NCBI RefSeq assembly: GCF_017939625.1
Contig: NZ_JAGKTC010000003.1
Span: 186,001 to 250,000 of the forward strand
DNA length: 64,000 bases
From: Pseudoxanthomonas helianthi
GTDB lineage: Bacteria; Pseudomonadota; Gammaproteobacteria; Xanthomonadales; Xanthomonadaceae
Direction of reading: 5' to 3'
Shown here: positions 30,801 through 41,681 of the stretch, in pieces
Layout of the letters: every line of letters starts with the position of its first letter
Position numbering within the stretch: position 1 is the stretch's first letter
Program-made: the position numbers and the translations under genes
The notes under the pieces: generated by a model
The model's input: the letters and a program-made list of their open reading frames with translations, nothing else
Told to the model about the DNA's origin: nothing
Database searches by the model: none

Positions 30801-33800
30801 GACACTGGGGGGCGCGGTCAATTTCGAGACATTGAATAAGACCAATACCGGCACCTTGCATGTCGATGGGCCGGCGCCTTCGTCTTTCATCACCGTCAAT
30901 GTCGACGGCGGCACGCTGGACGTCGGCGCGACCGGCAGCATCGGCGGGGTTACGTCCACGACGGTGGCTGGCGACGCGACGTTGAATGTCGATGGCAGCT
31001 ATCTGGGCTCGGCGGGCAACGATTCGATGGGCGTGTCCGGCACGATCAGCGGCAATGGCCTGATCGGCCTCGGCGATGGCGACGACACGCTCACCCTGCA
31101 TGACGGCGCCGACCTGGGCGGCTTCACCGGCCTGCTCGATGGCGGCGCGGACAGCGGCGGCGACACCATCGTGCTCGACAACGCGGCGGACCTGGTCTTC
31201 GGAACCGGCGCAATCGTCGATTTCGAAGTCCTCAGCAAGCAGAACACCGGTACGGCGACGCTGGTCGGCAACCAGGCCTACGGCGTGCGCGCCGAAGTCA
31301 TGCAAGGCAGCCTCGTAGTGGCCGGCAGCCTGGCTACGCCACAGGTCGTGCTGGCCGATGACACCGCGTTGACGGTGGACGGCACGCTCGACGCGGGTGG
31401 CGGCAATCCTGCGGCCATCACCGGAAGCGCGGGTGCCAATACCGTGACGGTGAACGGCACGGCGATCGCGACCGGCGACCTGGGGGGCGGCAACGACACG
31501 CTCGACGTGGTGGGCACGCTCGACACCGCCGGCGGTGCATTCGCGCTGGGCGACGGCGACGACAGATTCGTCGTGCACGACGGCACCGTGGTCGTCGGCA
31601 CCGTCGATGGCGGCGCCGGACTGGATACGCGCGTCTACGACATCAACGCCACGGCCGACCTGGGCGCCCTGGTCAACTTCGAAGGCGTGACCAAGACCGG
31701 CACCGGTACGCTCAACATCAACGGTCCCGCCGCGACCGAATTGCAGTCGGTCGATGTGCTGGGCGGCACGCTGAACATCGGTCCGGGCGGCAGTGTCGTG
31801 GCGACCGCAGGCGGCACGCTCGATACCGTGGTCGGCAGCGGTGCGACGCTCAACGTCGACGGCAGCTTCGGCTGCGGCGACGGCAACGACAACCTGTCGG
31901 TGTCTGGCACGGTGTCCGGCAGCGGCACGGTGGATCTGTGCGGCGGCGAAGACACGCTGACGCTCAACGACGGCGCGGTGCTGGCGACGACGATCAGCGG
32001 CGGCGGCCACGGCAGCGGCGACACGGTCGTGTTGAACAACGCCAGCGCGTTGAGCTTCGACGGCGGCAACGTGGTCAACTTCGAGAAGTTGCAGAAGGAC
32101 AACACCGGCGAAGCGACGCTGACCGGCACGCAGAGCTTCAGCGGCGGCACCACGGTGAACAACGGTATCTTGATGGTAGCGGGCTCGCTGGAAACGCCGA
32201 CGGTGGCGCTGGCCGACGACACGGTGCTGAACGTCGACGGCACGCTGCGGGGCAATGGCGGCGGCTATGCGGCGATCGCCGGCAGCGCTGGCGCCAACAC
32301 GGTAAACGTGGCCGTGGGCGCACTGATGCAGGCGGGCGGTGACCTGGGCGACGGCAACGACGTCCTCGATGTGGCGGGCACGCTCGACACGGATGGCGGT
32401 ACGTTGGCGTTGGGCGCCGGCGACGACATGTTCGTGGTGCACGACACCACGGCCATGCTGGGTACGGTGGATGGCGGTGCCGGCAACGACATGCTCAACG
32501 TCAATGTGGGCACCGGCAACACGGTACCGCTGGGCAGCCTGCTGGGCTTCGAGTCGCTGGGCAAGTCGGGCGATGGCACGTTGCAGATCAATGGCCCGTC
32601 GAATTTCATCGACGTAGCCGTGCAGGCCGGCGTGCTGGACGTGACCGCGGGCGGCAGCATCGCGGCGCAGAACACGACGGTGGCGTTGGGTGCGACCTTG
32701 CAGGTGGACGGCGCCTATACCGGCACCGGCGGCAACGACACGCTGACCGTGGCGGGTACGGTGACCGGAAGCGGTACGGTCGGCCTGGGCGACGGCAACG
32801 ACACGTTCACGATCCAGGATGGCGCGGATCTGTCCGGCTTGCTCACGCCGGTCGATGGCGGGGCGGGTACGGATACGTTCGTCGCCGACCTGGCCGGCGA
32901 AGCGACGCTGGGTGGTGCGATCAATTTCGAGACGCTGGCCAAGACCAATACCGGCACGCTGCATGTCGACGGCCCGGCACCGTCGGCATTCGCCACCGTG
33001 ACCGTCGATAACGGCACGTTGGATATCGGTGTCGACGGCAGCCTGGAAGGGGTGCGGAGCGCTTACCTGGCCATGGGCGCCATGCTCAACGTGGATGGCC
33101 TTTTCGCTGGCGGCGAAGGTGACGACGTGATCGAAGTCGCCGGCACGGTCGCGGGCAGCGGTACGGTCGCGCTGGGCGATGGAGACGACCGGCTGGTCCT
33201 GATGGAGGGTGCCGACCTAGGCGGACTGGCCAATGCCGTGGATGGTGGCGCAGGCACCGATACGATCCAGGCGCAGGTGGACACCACGATGGTGCTGGGT
33301 CCCACCGTGAACTTCGAGACGCTGTACAAGGGCGGCAATGGCACCTTGATCGCCGAGGGGGACCAGGCCTATACCAACGTGCAGATCGAGCAGGGCACCC
33401 TGGACGTGGCGGTTGGCCACACCCTGAGCAGCCAGGACACCACGATCAATGTCGGGGCCACGCTGGACGTGCACGGCGCTTTCACCGGAACCGCCGGCGA
33501 CGATACGTTCGTGTCGATGGGCACCGTGAACGGAGCCCTGTCGTTCGGTGCCGGCAACGATTCGGCGCATTTCGTCGGCGGCGACCTGGGCGGATTGACC
33601 GGCGTGGATGGTGGCGCGGGCAGCGGCGACGTGTTGAGTTTCAGCTCCCTGGAACTGGAAGCCGACAACTTCGACGTGACGAGCGGCTGGGAACGCGTCG
33701 AGTTGCTGGACAACAGCAGCCTGACCCTGGCCAGCGCATTGGATCTCCAGGGTGCCACGTTGTTCATCGACAACACGTCGGTCTGGACCGCGAACGACGG

Positions 33801-35187
33801 CGCCAGCCTGACCGGCAGCGTGGAGAACGCCGGGCGCATCGACGTGGGCGCCAATCGCGTCGCCATCAGTGGTGGCTACAACGGGGCGAATGGCCTGTTG
33901 CAAGTGACGGTATCGCCGGCCAACGGCACCAGCGGCGGGCTGGACATCGCCGGCAACGTCGGCGGTACCACAGGCGTGATCTTTGCCAGCGACGGCACCG
34001 ATGTGACCGCGCCCACGGACATCCTGGTGATCTCGGCGGCGAACGCGTCGGCGGGGGCCTTCGTGCCCGCGGAGCCGGTCGATGGTTTCGTGCGCCTGGA
34101 GGGCAGCGTGTTCCCGTGGACGTTCGAACAGAACGGTACGGACCACAACTGGTATCTGGGCACCGACGGCGGCGGCGTGCTGCCGGAGATTCCGGGCTAT
34201 GCGGTATTGCCGACCATCGGGGCATTGATGGCCCAGCAAGGAGGCGACCTGGTGCACCAGCGCCTGGCCGGTGTACGTGTTACCGATTCGGATTGCGGAC
34301 CGAAGGGCACGGCCGAACGCGCCGGTGCGGGCGTGATCGATGACTGCCATGGCTTCTGGGTGGCTACGGCGACCAACGAAATCGAACTGGGCGCCAATCC
34401 GGGCTTCGAGCTGTCGGGCGATGACGTGGGCCTTTACATGGGCTTCGACCAGGCCGTCGGCAGCGACCGGATCCTGCGCTTCGGCGGCTACCTGGGCCTG
34501 TTGCGCGCGAACTACTGGACCAGTGGCGTCAACTCGACGGATCTGCCTGGCATCGGCGAGTCGGAGATCGATATGGACACGCCGGTGGGCGGCCTGTATT
34601 TCAGCAACCAGTGGGCCAATGGTGCCTACGCCGACGTGATCCTGAGCGGACTGCGCCCAAGCGCCCACGTGCGGACCGCGGATGGTTTCAACGAACGCCT
34701 CGTCGGCAACAGCTTGACGTTGAGCGCGCGCGCGGGCTGGCGCTACGCATTGCAAGGCGGATGGACGCTGGAACCGCAGATGCAGATCGATGCGAGCCAG
34801 GTGCACTGGCAAGACACCGTCGATGCAGGCGGGCGCTCCCTCGTGATCGACGACGACGTGACCAGCACTGCGCGCGCAGGACTGCGCCTGGAGAAAGCGT
34901 TCAAAACCGCGGGGGGCGCATCGATCCGGCCGTGGGCGACGCTGGCGGTGCAGGACACGTTCGGGGAGAAGGCCACCGGCCTTGAGGTGACCGGGACAGG
35001 TCCGAACGCAACCCCGCGGCTATTTCCGAACCACGACCGTGGGCTGGCGGCTAGCCTGGACATGGGCGTCGAAGCCAAGCTCAACGAGAAGGTCAGCCTG
35101 TTCGGGGTGATTTCGGTAGGCGAGGACCTCGAGGGCACCGATTACGAACATCGAGCGGCGAACGCAGGTGTCCGGGTGCGCTGGTAG
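21850..35187 (+). CDS. Giant autotransporter adhesin 1 (4445 residues, ESPR type)
   Basis: The true start is ATG 21850, with AAGGAG six bases upstream and an extended signal peptide region MNRVFRIVWSYVLQAWVVAS. The conventional signal follows and cleavage is expected before D78 (AYAADRYWDP). The passenger (about 78-4100) has an N-terminal part of autotransporter-associated strand repeats (NTYSGDT/NTYTGTT-like). Then come modules of roughly 280 residues with G-x-GDD, VHDGT and DGGAGxDT turns, five of them carrying a Cys pair spaced C-x21-C. A C-terminal barrel (about 4150-4445) ends GVRVRW. Two modules share a 449-base exact DNA repeat. It probably mediates adhesion or aggregation at the cell surface. 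Confidence 0.93.
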   Translation: MNRVFRIVWSYVLQAWVVASELSMRRGKRGGTVDQRTVTFEDRHDGDTAGISRHTAWPLRLGVLLALAALYPSAYAADRYWDPNGSTAGQGGNGIWNATNPVWSPLADGVTGPFSPWSNPALDDAFFGGTAGTVTLGAPITAHNLTFTADQYTLTGNTLTLAGTNPTISYTGGNRATINSVLAGSNGLRVSGGSTNGAIVLGGTNTLTGGITVNSNARLVGTGSNSFNGAANVVTVNNGGVLQVNNANAFGGNTAAANLVINNGGNLWLGGISLNHNITAAGGGTININQPFADISSTWTGNLVLTANTTLQVTNTGANGNTVFAGNLTDTGINRLSLVLNEGGGVDSSLYLDGTNSFTGGITVNAGQLFMRGTDAAAAAAGNVVTVNGGFLRVEGDAFGGDTDAAQLVLNGGVLRVDTNATLNHDVTLTGGDRYIDGLGNATWSGTPVLTADTVLHLGVGGHNLTVRGPLQDTGANQLSVLTQGGGVRFNGPMSFTGDLTLASGTTWFDGGSYTYSGDTIIRNGAQLVLNSISLSPNSNIRFEGLNNGSNTLIYGTSAEPSITMPNGAGGGQVHWTGTGGFYALNNQSDVTVNLGGAGVTLTWNDGNFVPNGHALILGTNATGGDARQLDFQNGIDLTGGLRDVRADNGNIADHAVISGVLQGTGGLQVRGNGALELTVANSYSGATVIGEDLADRGYLILGTAAARSPNSNVQFNGVGGIQNGGMLMMTAASGDFTDAVGTGAGQVQWIGSGGFGAIGGERHVNLGGTGATLTWGVGGFVPNGEMLRFGGRFTNSTVVWDNGINLGASERAINVNEGAGLDRDVRLQGVIQGTGALALQGQGDVDLFGLNTYSGDTRIGGGDQTSATDNMWVYFNTLADVGTASSFGTGATIELGSHNGGLIYEGTGPASGNRNLALAGRTGSLLHLFNRGSGALEFSGDVATTTSGASNELRLGGTFVSTDADNNGVADDPNILSGVISDGAGTTALIGTQCSAGSVWRLSGANTFTGRFLVNGCTFEATTIGNAGDASSVGAGDLISDFRSNSGTLRYIGSGESTDRLFWAWGNGILESSGTGPLSLTNTGLIVDRNGGFTQTLGGTNNGDNLFAPTLVNGLTPAEFHNPNNIFTLRKAGPGLWALVTDNNAHANAYAGNTRIAGGALRLDNAGAITGGLGVASSHGTTGSSERSSLILFEGIADGTGGVLGLTAASGGFFRGTSTRGLSFIDNNGTTVGVDPDGATGPLPAYGTEVLDDDNYEQGVRWTGSGGFAAWDGTQVVNLFGDARELTWGSGGFVPTNHQLVFGYQTATGTVDFRNGINLGASARTVHVNDGTAARDAIMSGVLRSTSTLGGLTKTGAGSLTLTANNTYTGTTNVSAGTLEVGSGGTTGSLGAGTTALVAAGASLVANRSNAYTLSQAVIGDGTLVQRGPGTTTMTNNSDIDHVVMEQGTLVTPGTLLTNDVTFTNAGGATLQVSGSLQTSTAGATLVTGGLGSDTIRIGAAGAMLANGSLGDGGDTLDVAGTLNTMGGTFDLAAGDDTFLIHDNTNVTGTVLGGLGTDTLNANIGTTADLDVVQGFETLTKTSAGTLHLNGPGSSDFSTVNVNAGTLDVDAGAAIIATAGSALNTAIASGATLNVDGAFGCGTGNDSISISGNVTGDGTIDQCGGDDTLILRDGANVSGYTGVFNGGANTAGIGDTVQLDIAGFIDFAQGTVANYENLLKSNTGTATLNGDHTYIGNTTISGGTLDVNGSLTTPVIGMTNAAGTTTLNIDGAVQAGAGIQTVILGGAASNNVNVNAGASLLAVGTLGDGTDVLDVAGTLNTGAGNFDLGNGNDSFVIHDNASVVGTVFGGAGTDTLNANIATTAALGVVQGFETLTKTGVGALHVNGPGTSDFATVNVNAGTLDVAAGAAIAAATGGTLATTVANGATLNVDGNYGCGTGADTLVVSGNVTGSGTIDQCGGDDTLTLNDGANLAQANAISGGAHNVGDTVVLNNALAMTLDGSDVANYELLVKNQGGIATLTGTLGFSGGTTLNAGTLGVDGNLTTPTLGMADNTVFNVDGTATAGPLPTDAIAITGSAGTNTVNVAAGALLRANGSLGDGNDVLDVAGTLDAVGGTFDLGAGDDIFAIHDGTSVLGTVDGGIGNDLLNVDISAANAATLDSLLGFESLGKTGLGTLQINGTAQFVNVDLQAGLLQVNNVTAQNTTVAAGSTLQVDGAYNGTAGSDTLTVAGTVTGSGTVALGDGDDSFTLRDGANLAGLAAPVDGGADVDGIVADIAGSATLGGTVNFETLNKTNVGTLNIDGSSSFSTVSVDGGTLNVGATGNVIAAVGASLDTVVAAGATLNVDGSYGCGSGNDSLSVSGTVSGGGTIDLCGGEDTLTLNDGAVLANTISGGTHGTGDTVVLNNAGALSFDASNTTNFEFLRKDNIGEATLTGTQGFSGGTTVNGGGLTVAGALETPTVGLADDTVLNVTGTLQGNAGGYASITGSAGVNTINVAASALLQAGGDLGDGSDVLDIAGALDTGGGSFNLGAGDDTFTVHDGTLVLGTVDGGAGLDTRVYDINAIANVGALLNFEGLAKTGIGILNLTGPGTTELQVVDVLGGTLNVAAGASVTPMLGGSLDTTIAAGATLDVDGSYGCGSGNDSLSVSGTVSGGGTIDLCGGEDTLTLNDGAVLANTISGGTHGTGDTVVLNNAGALSFDASNTTNFEFLRKDNIGEATLTGTQGFSGGTTVNGGGLTVAGALETPTVGLADDTVLNVTGTLQGNAGGYASITGSAGVNTVNVAASALLQAGGDLGDGSDVLDVAGTLDTGGTVFGMGAGDDTFVVHDTTAVLGTVDGGAGNDLLNVDVSTGNLVPLGSMLGFESLGKSGDGTLQINGPSSFIDVDLSAGTLEVSASGSVAAQNTTVAAGSTLQVDGSYNGTVGNDTMVVAGTVSGSGTVALGDGDDTFTIQDGADLSGLLTPVDGGAGTDTFVADLAGEATLGGAVNFETLNKTNTGTLHVDGPAPSSFITVNVDGGTLDVGATGSIGGVTSTTVAGDATLNVDGSYLGSAGNDSMGVSGTISGNGLIGLGDGDDTLTLHDGADLGGFTGLLDGGADSGGDTIVLDNAADLVFGTGAIVDFEVLSKQNTGTATLVGNQAYGVRAEVMQGSLVVAGSLATPQVVLADDTALTVDGTLDAGGGNPAAITGSAGANTVTVNGTAIATGDLGGGNDTLDVVGTLDTAGGAFALGDGDDRFVVHDGTVVVGTVDGGAGLDTRVYDINATADLGALVNFEGVTKTGTGTLNINGPAATELQSVDVLGGTLNIGPGGSVVATAGGTLDTVVGSGATLNVDGSFGCGDGNDNLSVSGTVSGSGTVDLCGGEDTLTLNDGAVLATTISGGGHGSGDTVVLNNASALSFDGGNVVNFEKLQKDNTGEATLTGTQSFSGGTTVNNGILMVAGSLETPTVALADDTVLNVDGTLRGNGGGYAAIAGSAGANTVNVAVGALMQAGGDLGDGNDVLDVAGTLDTDGGTLALGAGDDMFVVHDTTAMLGTVDGGAGNDMLNVNVGTGNTVPLGSLLGFESLGKSGDGTLQINGPSNFIDVAVQAGVLDVTAGGSIAAQNTTVALGATLQVDGAYTGTGGNDTLTVAGTVTGSGTVGLGDGNDTFTIQDGADLSGLLTPVDGGAGTDTFVADLAGEATLGGAINFETLAKTNTGTLHVDGPAPSAFATVTVDNGTLDIGVDGSLEGVRSAYLAMGAMLNVDGLFAGGEGDDVIEVAGTVAGSGTVALGDGDDRLVLMEGADLGGLANAVDGGAGTDTIQAQVDTTMVLGPTVNFETLYKGGNGTLIAEGDQAYTNVQIEQGTLDVAVGHTLSSQDTTINVGATLDVHGAFTGTAGDDTFVSMGTVNGALSFGAGNDSAHFVGGDLGGLTGVDGGAGSGDVLSFSSLELEADNFDVTSGWERVELLDNSSLTLASALDLQGATLFIDNTSVWTANDGASLTGSVENAGRIDVGANRVAISGGYNGANGLLQVTVSPANGTSGGLDIAGNVGGTTGVIFASDGTDVTAPTDILVISAANASAGAFVPAEPVDGFVRLEGSVFPWTFEQNGTDHNWYLGTDGGGVLPEIPGYAVLPTIGALMAQQGGDLVHQRLAGVRVTDSDCGPKGTAERAGAGVIDDCHGFWVATATNEIELGANPGFELSGDDVGLYMGFDQAVGSDRILRFGGYLGLLRANYWTSGVNSTDLPGIGESEIDMDTPVGGLYFSNQWANGAYADVILSGLRPSAHVRTADGFNERLVGNSLTLSARAGWRYALQGGWTLEPQMQIDASQVHWQDTVDAGGRSLVIDDDVTSTARAGLRLEKAFKTAGGASIRPWATLAVQDTFGEKATGLEVTGTGPNATPRLFPNHDRGLAASLDMGVEAKLNEKVSLFGVISVGEDLEGTDYEHRAANAGVRVRW
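28886..29334 (+). repeat. 449-bp exact intragenic direct repeat, copy 1
   Basis: This stretch is identical base for base to 29750-30198 (offset 864 bases, 288 codons). Near-identity continues for roughly 90 more bases. It encodes about 150 residues of the Cys-pair module of giant autotransporter 1. Confidence 0.9.
29750..30198 (+). repeat. 449-bp exact intragenic direct repeat, copy 2
   Basis: Second copy of the repeat at 28886-29334, in frame. Absence of synonymous differences indicates recent duplication or gene conversion. Confidence 0.9.
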
Positions 35188-35196
35188 CGCCGTGGT

Positions 35197-35234
35197 GGCC
35201 CGGTTGCGCCGCCGTCATGGCGAACGACCGGGCC
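35197..35234. terminator. Hairpin between convergent autotransporter 1 and REC-EAL genes
   Basis: GGCCCGGT / ACCGGGCC (35197-35204, 35227-35234) form an 8-bp outer stem. No T run follows on either strand. Its position between convergent stop codons suggests a bidirectional transcription barrier. Confidence 0.45.
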
Positions 35235-35304
35235 CATCTTCCGGTGTTGTCAACGAGCTAATTGGCTTTGCGCCAGCAGAGGTTCGTTCGTGGATAGCGT
35301 GGCT

Positions 35305-36540
35305 CTAATCGACCGGTATTCCGGCCGTCGCACGCATGCCGGCGCGCGAACGTTCCCACACCATCAGGTCTTCGAGGGGGAGCGGACGGGAAAACAGATA
35401 GCCTTGTCCCAGGTGGCAGCCGAGCTCGATCGCCAGTTCCAATTCCTTGTTTGTTTCTATGCCTTCGGCAACGATGGACTGGCCCATTTGACGGCCAAGC
35501 TCGACCGCGGACTGCAGGAAAGCGCGGCCCTGGGAGCCAAGAGGCCCCGCGGCGACGAAACTGCGGTCGATCTTGAGCTCGGTGCTCGGCAGTTGGGAAA
35601 GCATCTGCATCGTGGAAGCACCCGTGCCGAAATCGTCCAGTGCGATCTTGAAACCTTGCAGGCGCAGGCGGAGGAGAGGCTCGAGGATCCGCGCGAGATC
35701 GTCGATCAGGTGGGTCTCGGTAATTTCAAGCGTGAAATCGGAGGGCGTTGCGGCCTCCCGGGCCGCGATCATGAGCATCTGGTCGGCGATGCTCGCCTCT
35801 TTCAGATTCTCCAACGAAAGGTTGATGGCAAAATTCACGGCGAGCCCGCCGGCCGCGGCGATACGGCGATCCCGGACGGCATGCGCGAAAATGGCCAAGG
35901 TCAGTTCATTGATCAGGTGGTGCCGCTCCGCAGCCATGATCACCTCGCCGGGTGGACACAACACCCCCGATTCCGGATCGGTCCAGCGCAGGAGGCCTTC
36001 GACTCCGATAAGGCGTCCGGTTCGCAGGTCGACTTTGGGCTGGTAGGACAACCGCAGCGCCGTCCCTACCAGCCCAGCGCGGATGTGCGCTTGGTCCAAG
36101 GCGACATCCGGGGCCTTGTTCGTGGCCCGCTGCTCCTTGCGTTGGTAACGGGCCAGCAGCGCGACCAAGGACTCGTGCGCGATGGGTTTGTTCAATACGC
36201 CAAGCACGGTCAGGTTTTTCGCTTCGGCGAACTGCCGGCTGGAGTCGAGGATGCGGGAATCTTCGCCGCTCAGCACGATGATGGCCGGACGCTGCTCCAA
36301 CGTGGAAACCAACCCCATCAACTGCACCCCATCCATGCCGGGCATGTTGAGGTCGCAGATGAGCACATCGGCCGCTTTGCCGGAAAGCAGGCCCAACGCG
36401 GCGTTCCCGTTGTTGGCGACGCCGACCAGGTCCACGTCGTAGTCGGACAGGATCATCGACAACAGCGCGGTCATCATTGAATCGTCGTCGACGACGAGTA
36501 CGCGCAGACCAGGGAAGCGGACGTTTTGCACTCGGACCAT
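35305..36540 (-). CDS. REC-EAL response regulator, c-di-GMP phosphodiesterase (RocR/VieA-like)
   Basis: The 411-residue product starts at ATG 36540, just after AGGAGTG. A weaker TTG at 36600 is the alternative. The receiver (1-125) has D18-D20, phospho-acceptor D63 (ICDLNMPGMDG) and K118. The EAL domain (about 160-405) has E181 in VEGLLRW, so the signature is EGL. It also keeps FAINLS, LEITETH, ALDDFGTGAS, ELKIDRSF, VAEGIET and LGQGYLFSRP, so all metal and substrate residues look intact. It should hydrolyse c-di-GMP under phosphorylation control. Divergence from the hybrid kinase gene and the nearby LuxR regulator match the RocS-RocA-RocR and BvgASR gene sets. Confidence 0.92.
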   Translation of the reverse strand: MVRVQNVRFPGLRVLVVDDDSMMTALLSMILSDYDVDLVGVANNGNAALGLLSGKAADVLICDLNMPGMDGVQLMGLVSTLEQRPAIIVLSGEDSRILDSSRQFAEAKNLTVLGVLNKPIAHESLVALLARYQRKEQRATNKAPDVALDQAHIRAGLVGTALRLSYQPKVDLRTGRLIGVEGLLRWTDPESGVLCPPGEVIMAAERHHLINELTLAIFAHAVRDRRIAAAGGLAVNFAINLSLENLKEASIADQMLMIAAREAATPSDFTLEITETHLIDDLARILEPLLRLRLQGFKIALDDFGTGASTMQMLSQLPSTELKIDRSFVAAGPLGSQGRAFLQSAVELGRQMGQSIVAEGIETNKELELAIELGCHLGQGYLFSRPLPLEDLMVWERSRAGMRATAGIPVD

Positions 36541-36687
36541 CACTCCTGATTGTCGTCGTATCTGCAGCGTCCTGATCGGGGTGGAGGCGATGATTGACAA
36601 ACCCGATCCGACGCTCCTAGCTTAAAGCCAAGCGGGGAATTCTGCCGACTATGAGGTGCCGTCCGGGCACTTCCGCCGACTGGATGG

Positions 36688-40185
<3,498 letters not shown>

Positions 40186-40329
40186 CGACGGTTTGGTGCG
40201 CGTGGTCCTCCCCGCGGAGGGTTTGCTGCGTTACGCTATGGCTTGCGCGCCACCATCCGTCCGGCATGGCCGGGAGGGCGGCGTAGATGGGCGACTGGAC
40301 GGGAAACACGCGCCTTGGAGGCGTGCTCG

Positions 40330-40953
40330 ATGCGGATCATCATCGCCGACGACCATCCGATCATCGGCATCGCGCTTGCCGAGATGTTGAAGACGGCCTT
40401 TCCGGACGCCGATATCGGGTCCGTCGCCGATGGCCATGACCTCATGCGTCGCGCCGGCAACGCCGGGTGCGACTATCTCATCCTCGACCTGCAGATGCCC
40501 GGGGACTTGAAGAGCGTTCCGCTGTTGCAGGCAGTGCATGCGCTCCGGCCGGAGATGCGCATCGTCGTATACAGCGGCCAGGCGCATCCCTGTCTGGCAT
40601 TGGCATCGTTCGACCAAGGGGCCTCCGCGTTCGTTTCAAAGAACAGCGGCCCGCATGTGGTCCTCGAAGCGATGCGAGCGGTGGTAGCGGGAGGGAGCTT
40701 CATCGATCCTGGGATCGATCTGCAGGTCGCGCGGAATCATCCGTGGATGCGTTTGACCGCCGCCGAGCGCGACATCCTGCTGGCGCTCGCCAAAGGCGGG
40801 AATCTGCAGGCCTTGGCCATCGATAGCGACCGCAGCTACAAAACCGTGACGGCGCACAAATACAACGCGCTTCGCAAGCTGGGGCTGGGGTCCAATACCG
40901 AGATCGGCCCCTATCTTTCGATGCACGGGCTGGATTACCTGTTGGAACAGTAG
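40330..40953 (+). CDS. BvgA/RocA-like LuxR-family response regulator
   Basis: The product has 207 residues, the usual NarL/FixJ length. The receiver has D7-D8 (IIIADDHP), phospho-acceptor D53 (LILDLQMPG) and K104. The C-terminal LuxR helix-turn-helix (about 140-200) reads LTAAERDILLALAKGGNLQALA and SYKTVTAHKYNALRKLGL. GGAGG lies nine bases before ATG 40330, which is preferred over the upstream open frame because the receiver starts directly there. It follows the hybrid kinase by 144 bases and is its probable partner. It is the best candidate to bind the TAGGANNTTTCCCAAT elements in this window. Confidence 0.92.
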   Translation: MRIIIADDHPIIGIALAEMLKTAFPDADIGSVADGHDLMRRAGNAGCDYLILDLQMPGDLKSVPLLQAVHALRPEMRIVVYSGQAHPCLALASFDQGASAFVSKNSGPHVVLEAMRAVVAGGSFIDPGIDLQVARNHPWMRLTAAERDILLALAKGGNLQALAIDSDRSYKTVTAHKYNALRKLGLGSNTEIGPYLSMHGLDYLLEQ

Positions 40954-40988
40954 GATTGAGGTTGGAGCAGGTCGGTTTCCCGTTCCAA

Positions 40989-41032
40989 TCAGACTTTTCC
41001 CAATACCGCCTCCCGCTTCGGAACTTTACGAT
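40989..41032 (+). promoter_or_regulatory. Motif-C promoter: degenerate TAGGA half plus TTTCCCAAT and -10
   Basis: TCAGACTTTTCCCAAT (40989-41004) keeps the TTTCCCAAT half exactly and has TACGAT (41027-41032) at the conserved distance. The first half-site is degenerate, so response may be weaker or later. It precedes the His-less Hpt gene by about 100 bases. Confidence 0.62.
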
Positions 41033-41130
41033 GCGTGTCGTCAGGGCGGACATTCCGCTCGATTCATGACGCGCACGCGTACTCGGTTCCTGACAGGGAA
41101 TTGCCGAGATGGTCCGATAGGGAGAAGAGG

Positions 41131-41520
41131 ATGCAATTTGGTGGGCAGGACCAACCGGCGTACCCGGCGCTAAGCGCTTTGCTCGGAGACGACGAAAGCA
41201 AGGTCGGGATGATCCTTCGCGTCTTTCACCAGTCGGCGTGGAAGGACTTGGAGCGGCTGGAGCGGCTCGCATCCGAAGGGCAGTGGCACCGGGCGCTGAA
41301 CCTGGCGAACCGAATCGCGATCGGGTGCCGACAGATCGGGGAAAACGAAGCCGCAGACGTATTCGCCTCTCATGCGGCCATGGCGATCGAGAGCGCGCAC
41401 GCGGATGCATTGGCGGGCGCGGGAACGTTCGCGCAACTGTTCCAGATGGCGCGGCGCGTGCTGGTCGAAGTGCTGGATCGTGTCGCGGCCCATGTCGCGT
41501 TGGCGGACGCCGACGCCTGA
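41131..41520 (+). CDS. Stand-alone Hpt-like protein lacking the phospho-His (pseudo-Hpt)
   Basis: The 129-residue product starts at ATG 41131 with GGAG six bases upstream. Upstream in-frame GTG 41035 is disfavoured because it would sit at the predicted promoter. It aligns without gaps to the Hpt domain of the hybrid kinase: LLGDDESKVGMILRVFHQSA against ILGHNRKRLVQVLGIFEEST, and LANRIAIGCRQIGE against LAHKLKSGCRQLGE. The phospho-accepting His of the kinase copy (H1109) is Asn (N60) here, so it cannot carry phosphate in the usual way. It may bind receivers as a decoy or competitor of the kinase Hpt. Confidence 0.82.
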   Translation: MQFGGQDQPAYPALSALLGDDESKVGMILRVFHQSAWKDLERLERLASEGQWHRALNLANRIAIGCRQIGENEAADVFASHAAMAIESAHADALAGAGTFAQLFQMARRVLVEVLDRVAAHVALADADA

Positions 41521-41681
41521 AGGCTGCGCGGCAGTCCAAACGGGCGTGATTTCCCTAGCGCAGCCGGAATGCCGGTTCTTCCGGCCATGCGCAGCGGCAG
41601 TTGAGGCGCGCCAGCTCGCTGGCCAACCAAACTGCCGATCACATCGGGTTCCCGTACAATCGCCGCCAAGGGAGGGGAAGG

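Noticed and set aside
30787..32964. Minus-strand open frames within giant autotransporter 1, and similar ones at 50315-53130 and 53171-55420
   Set aside because: Their repeats reflect the adhesin modules read backwards, and the adhesin frame has clear signal, domain and barrel structure.
22300..35000. Tandem short repeats as CRISPR or satellite DNA
   Set aside because: The repeats are in frame, code for beta-strand units and have no constant repeat-spacer layout.
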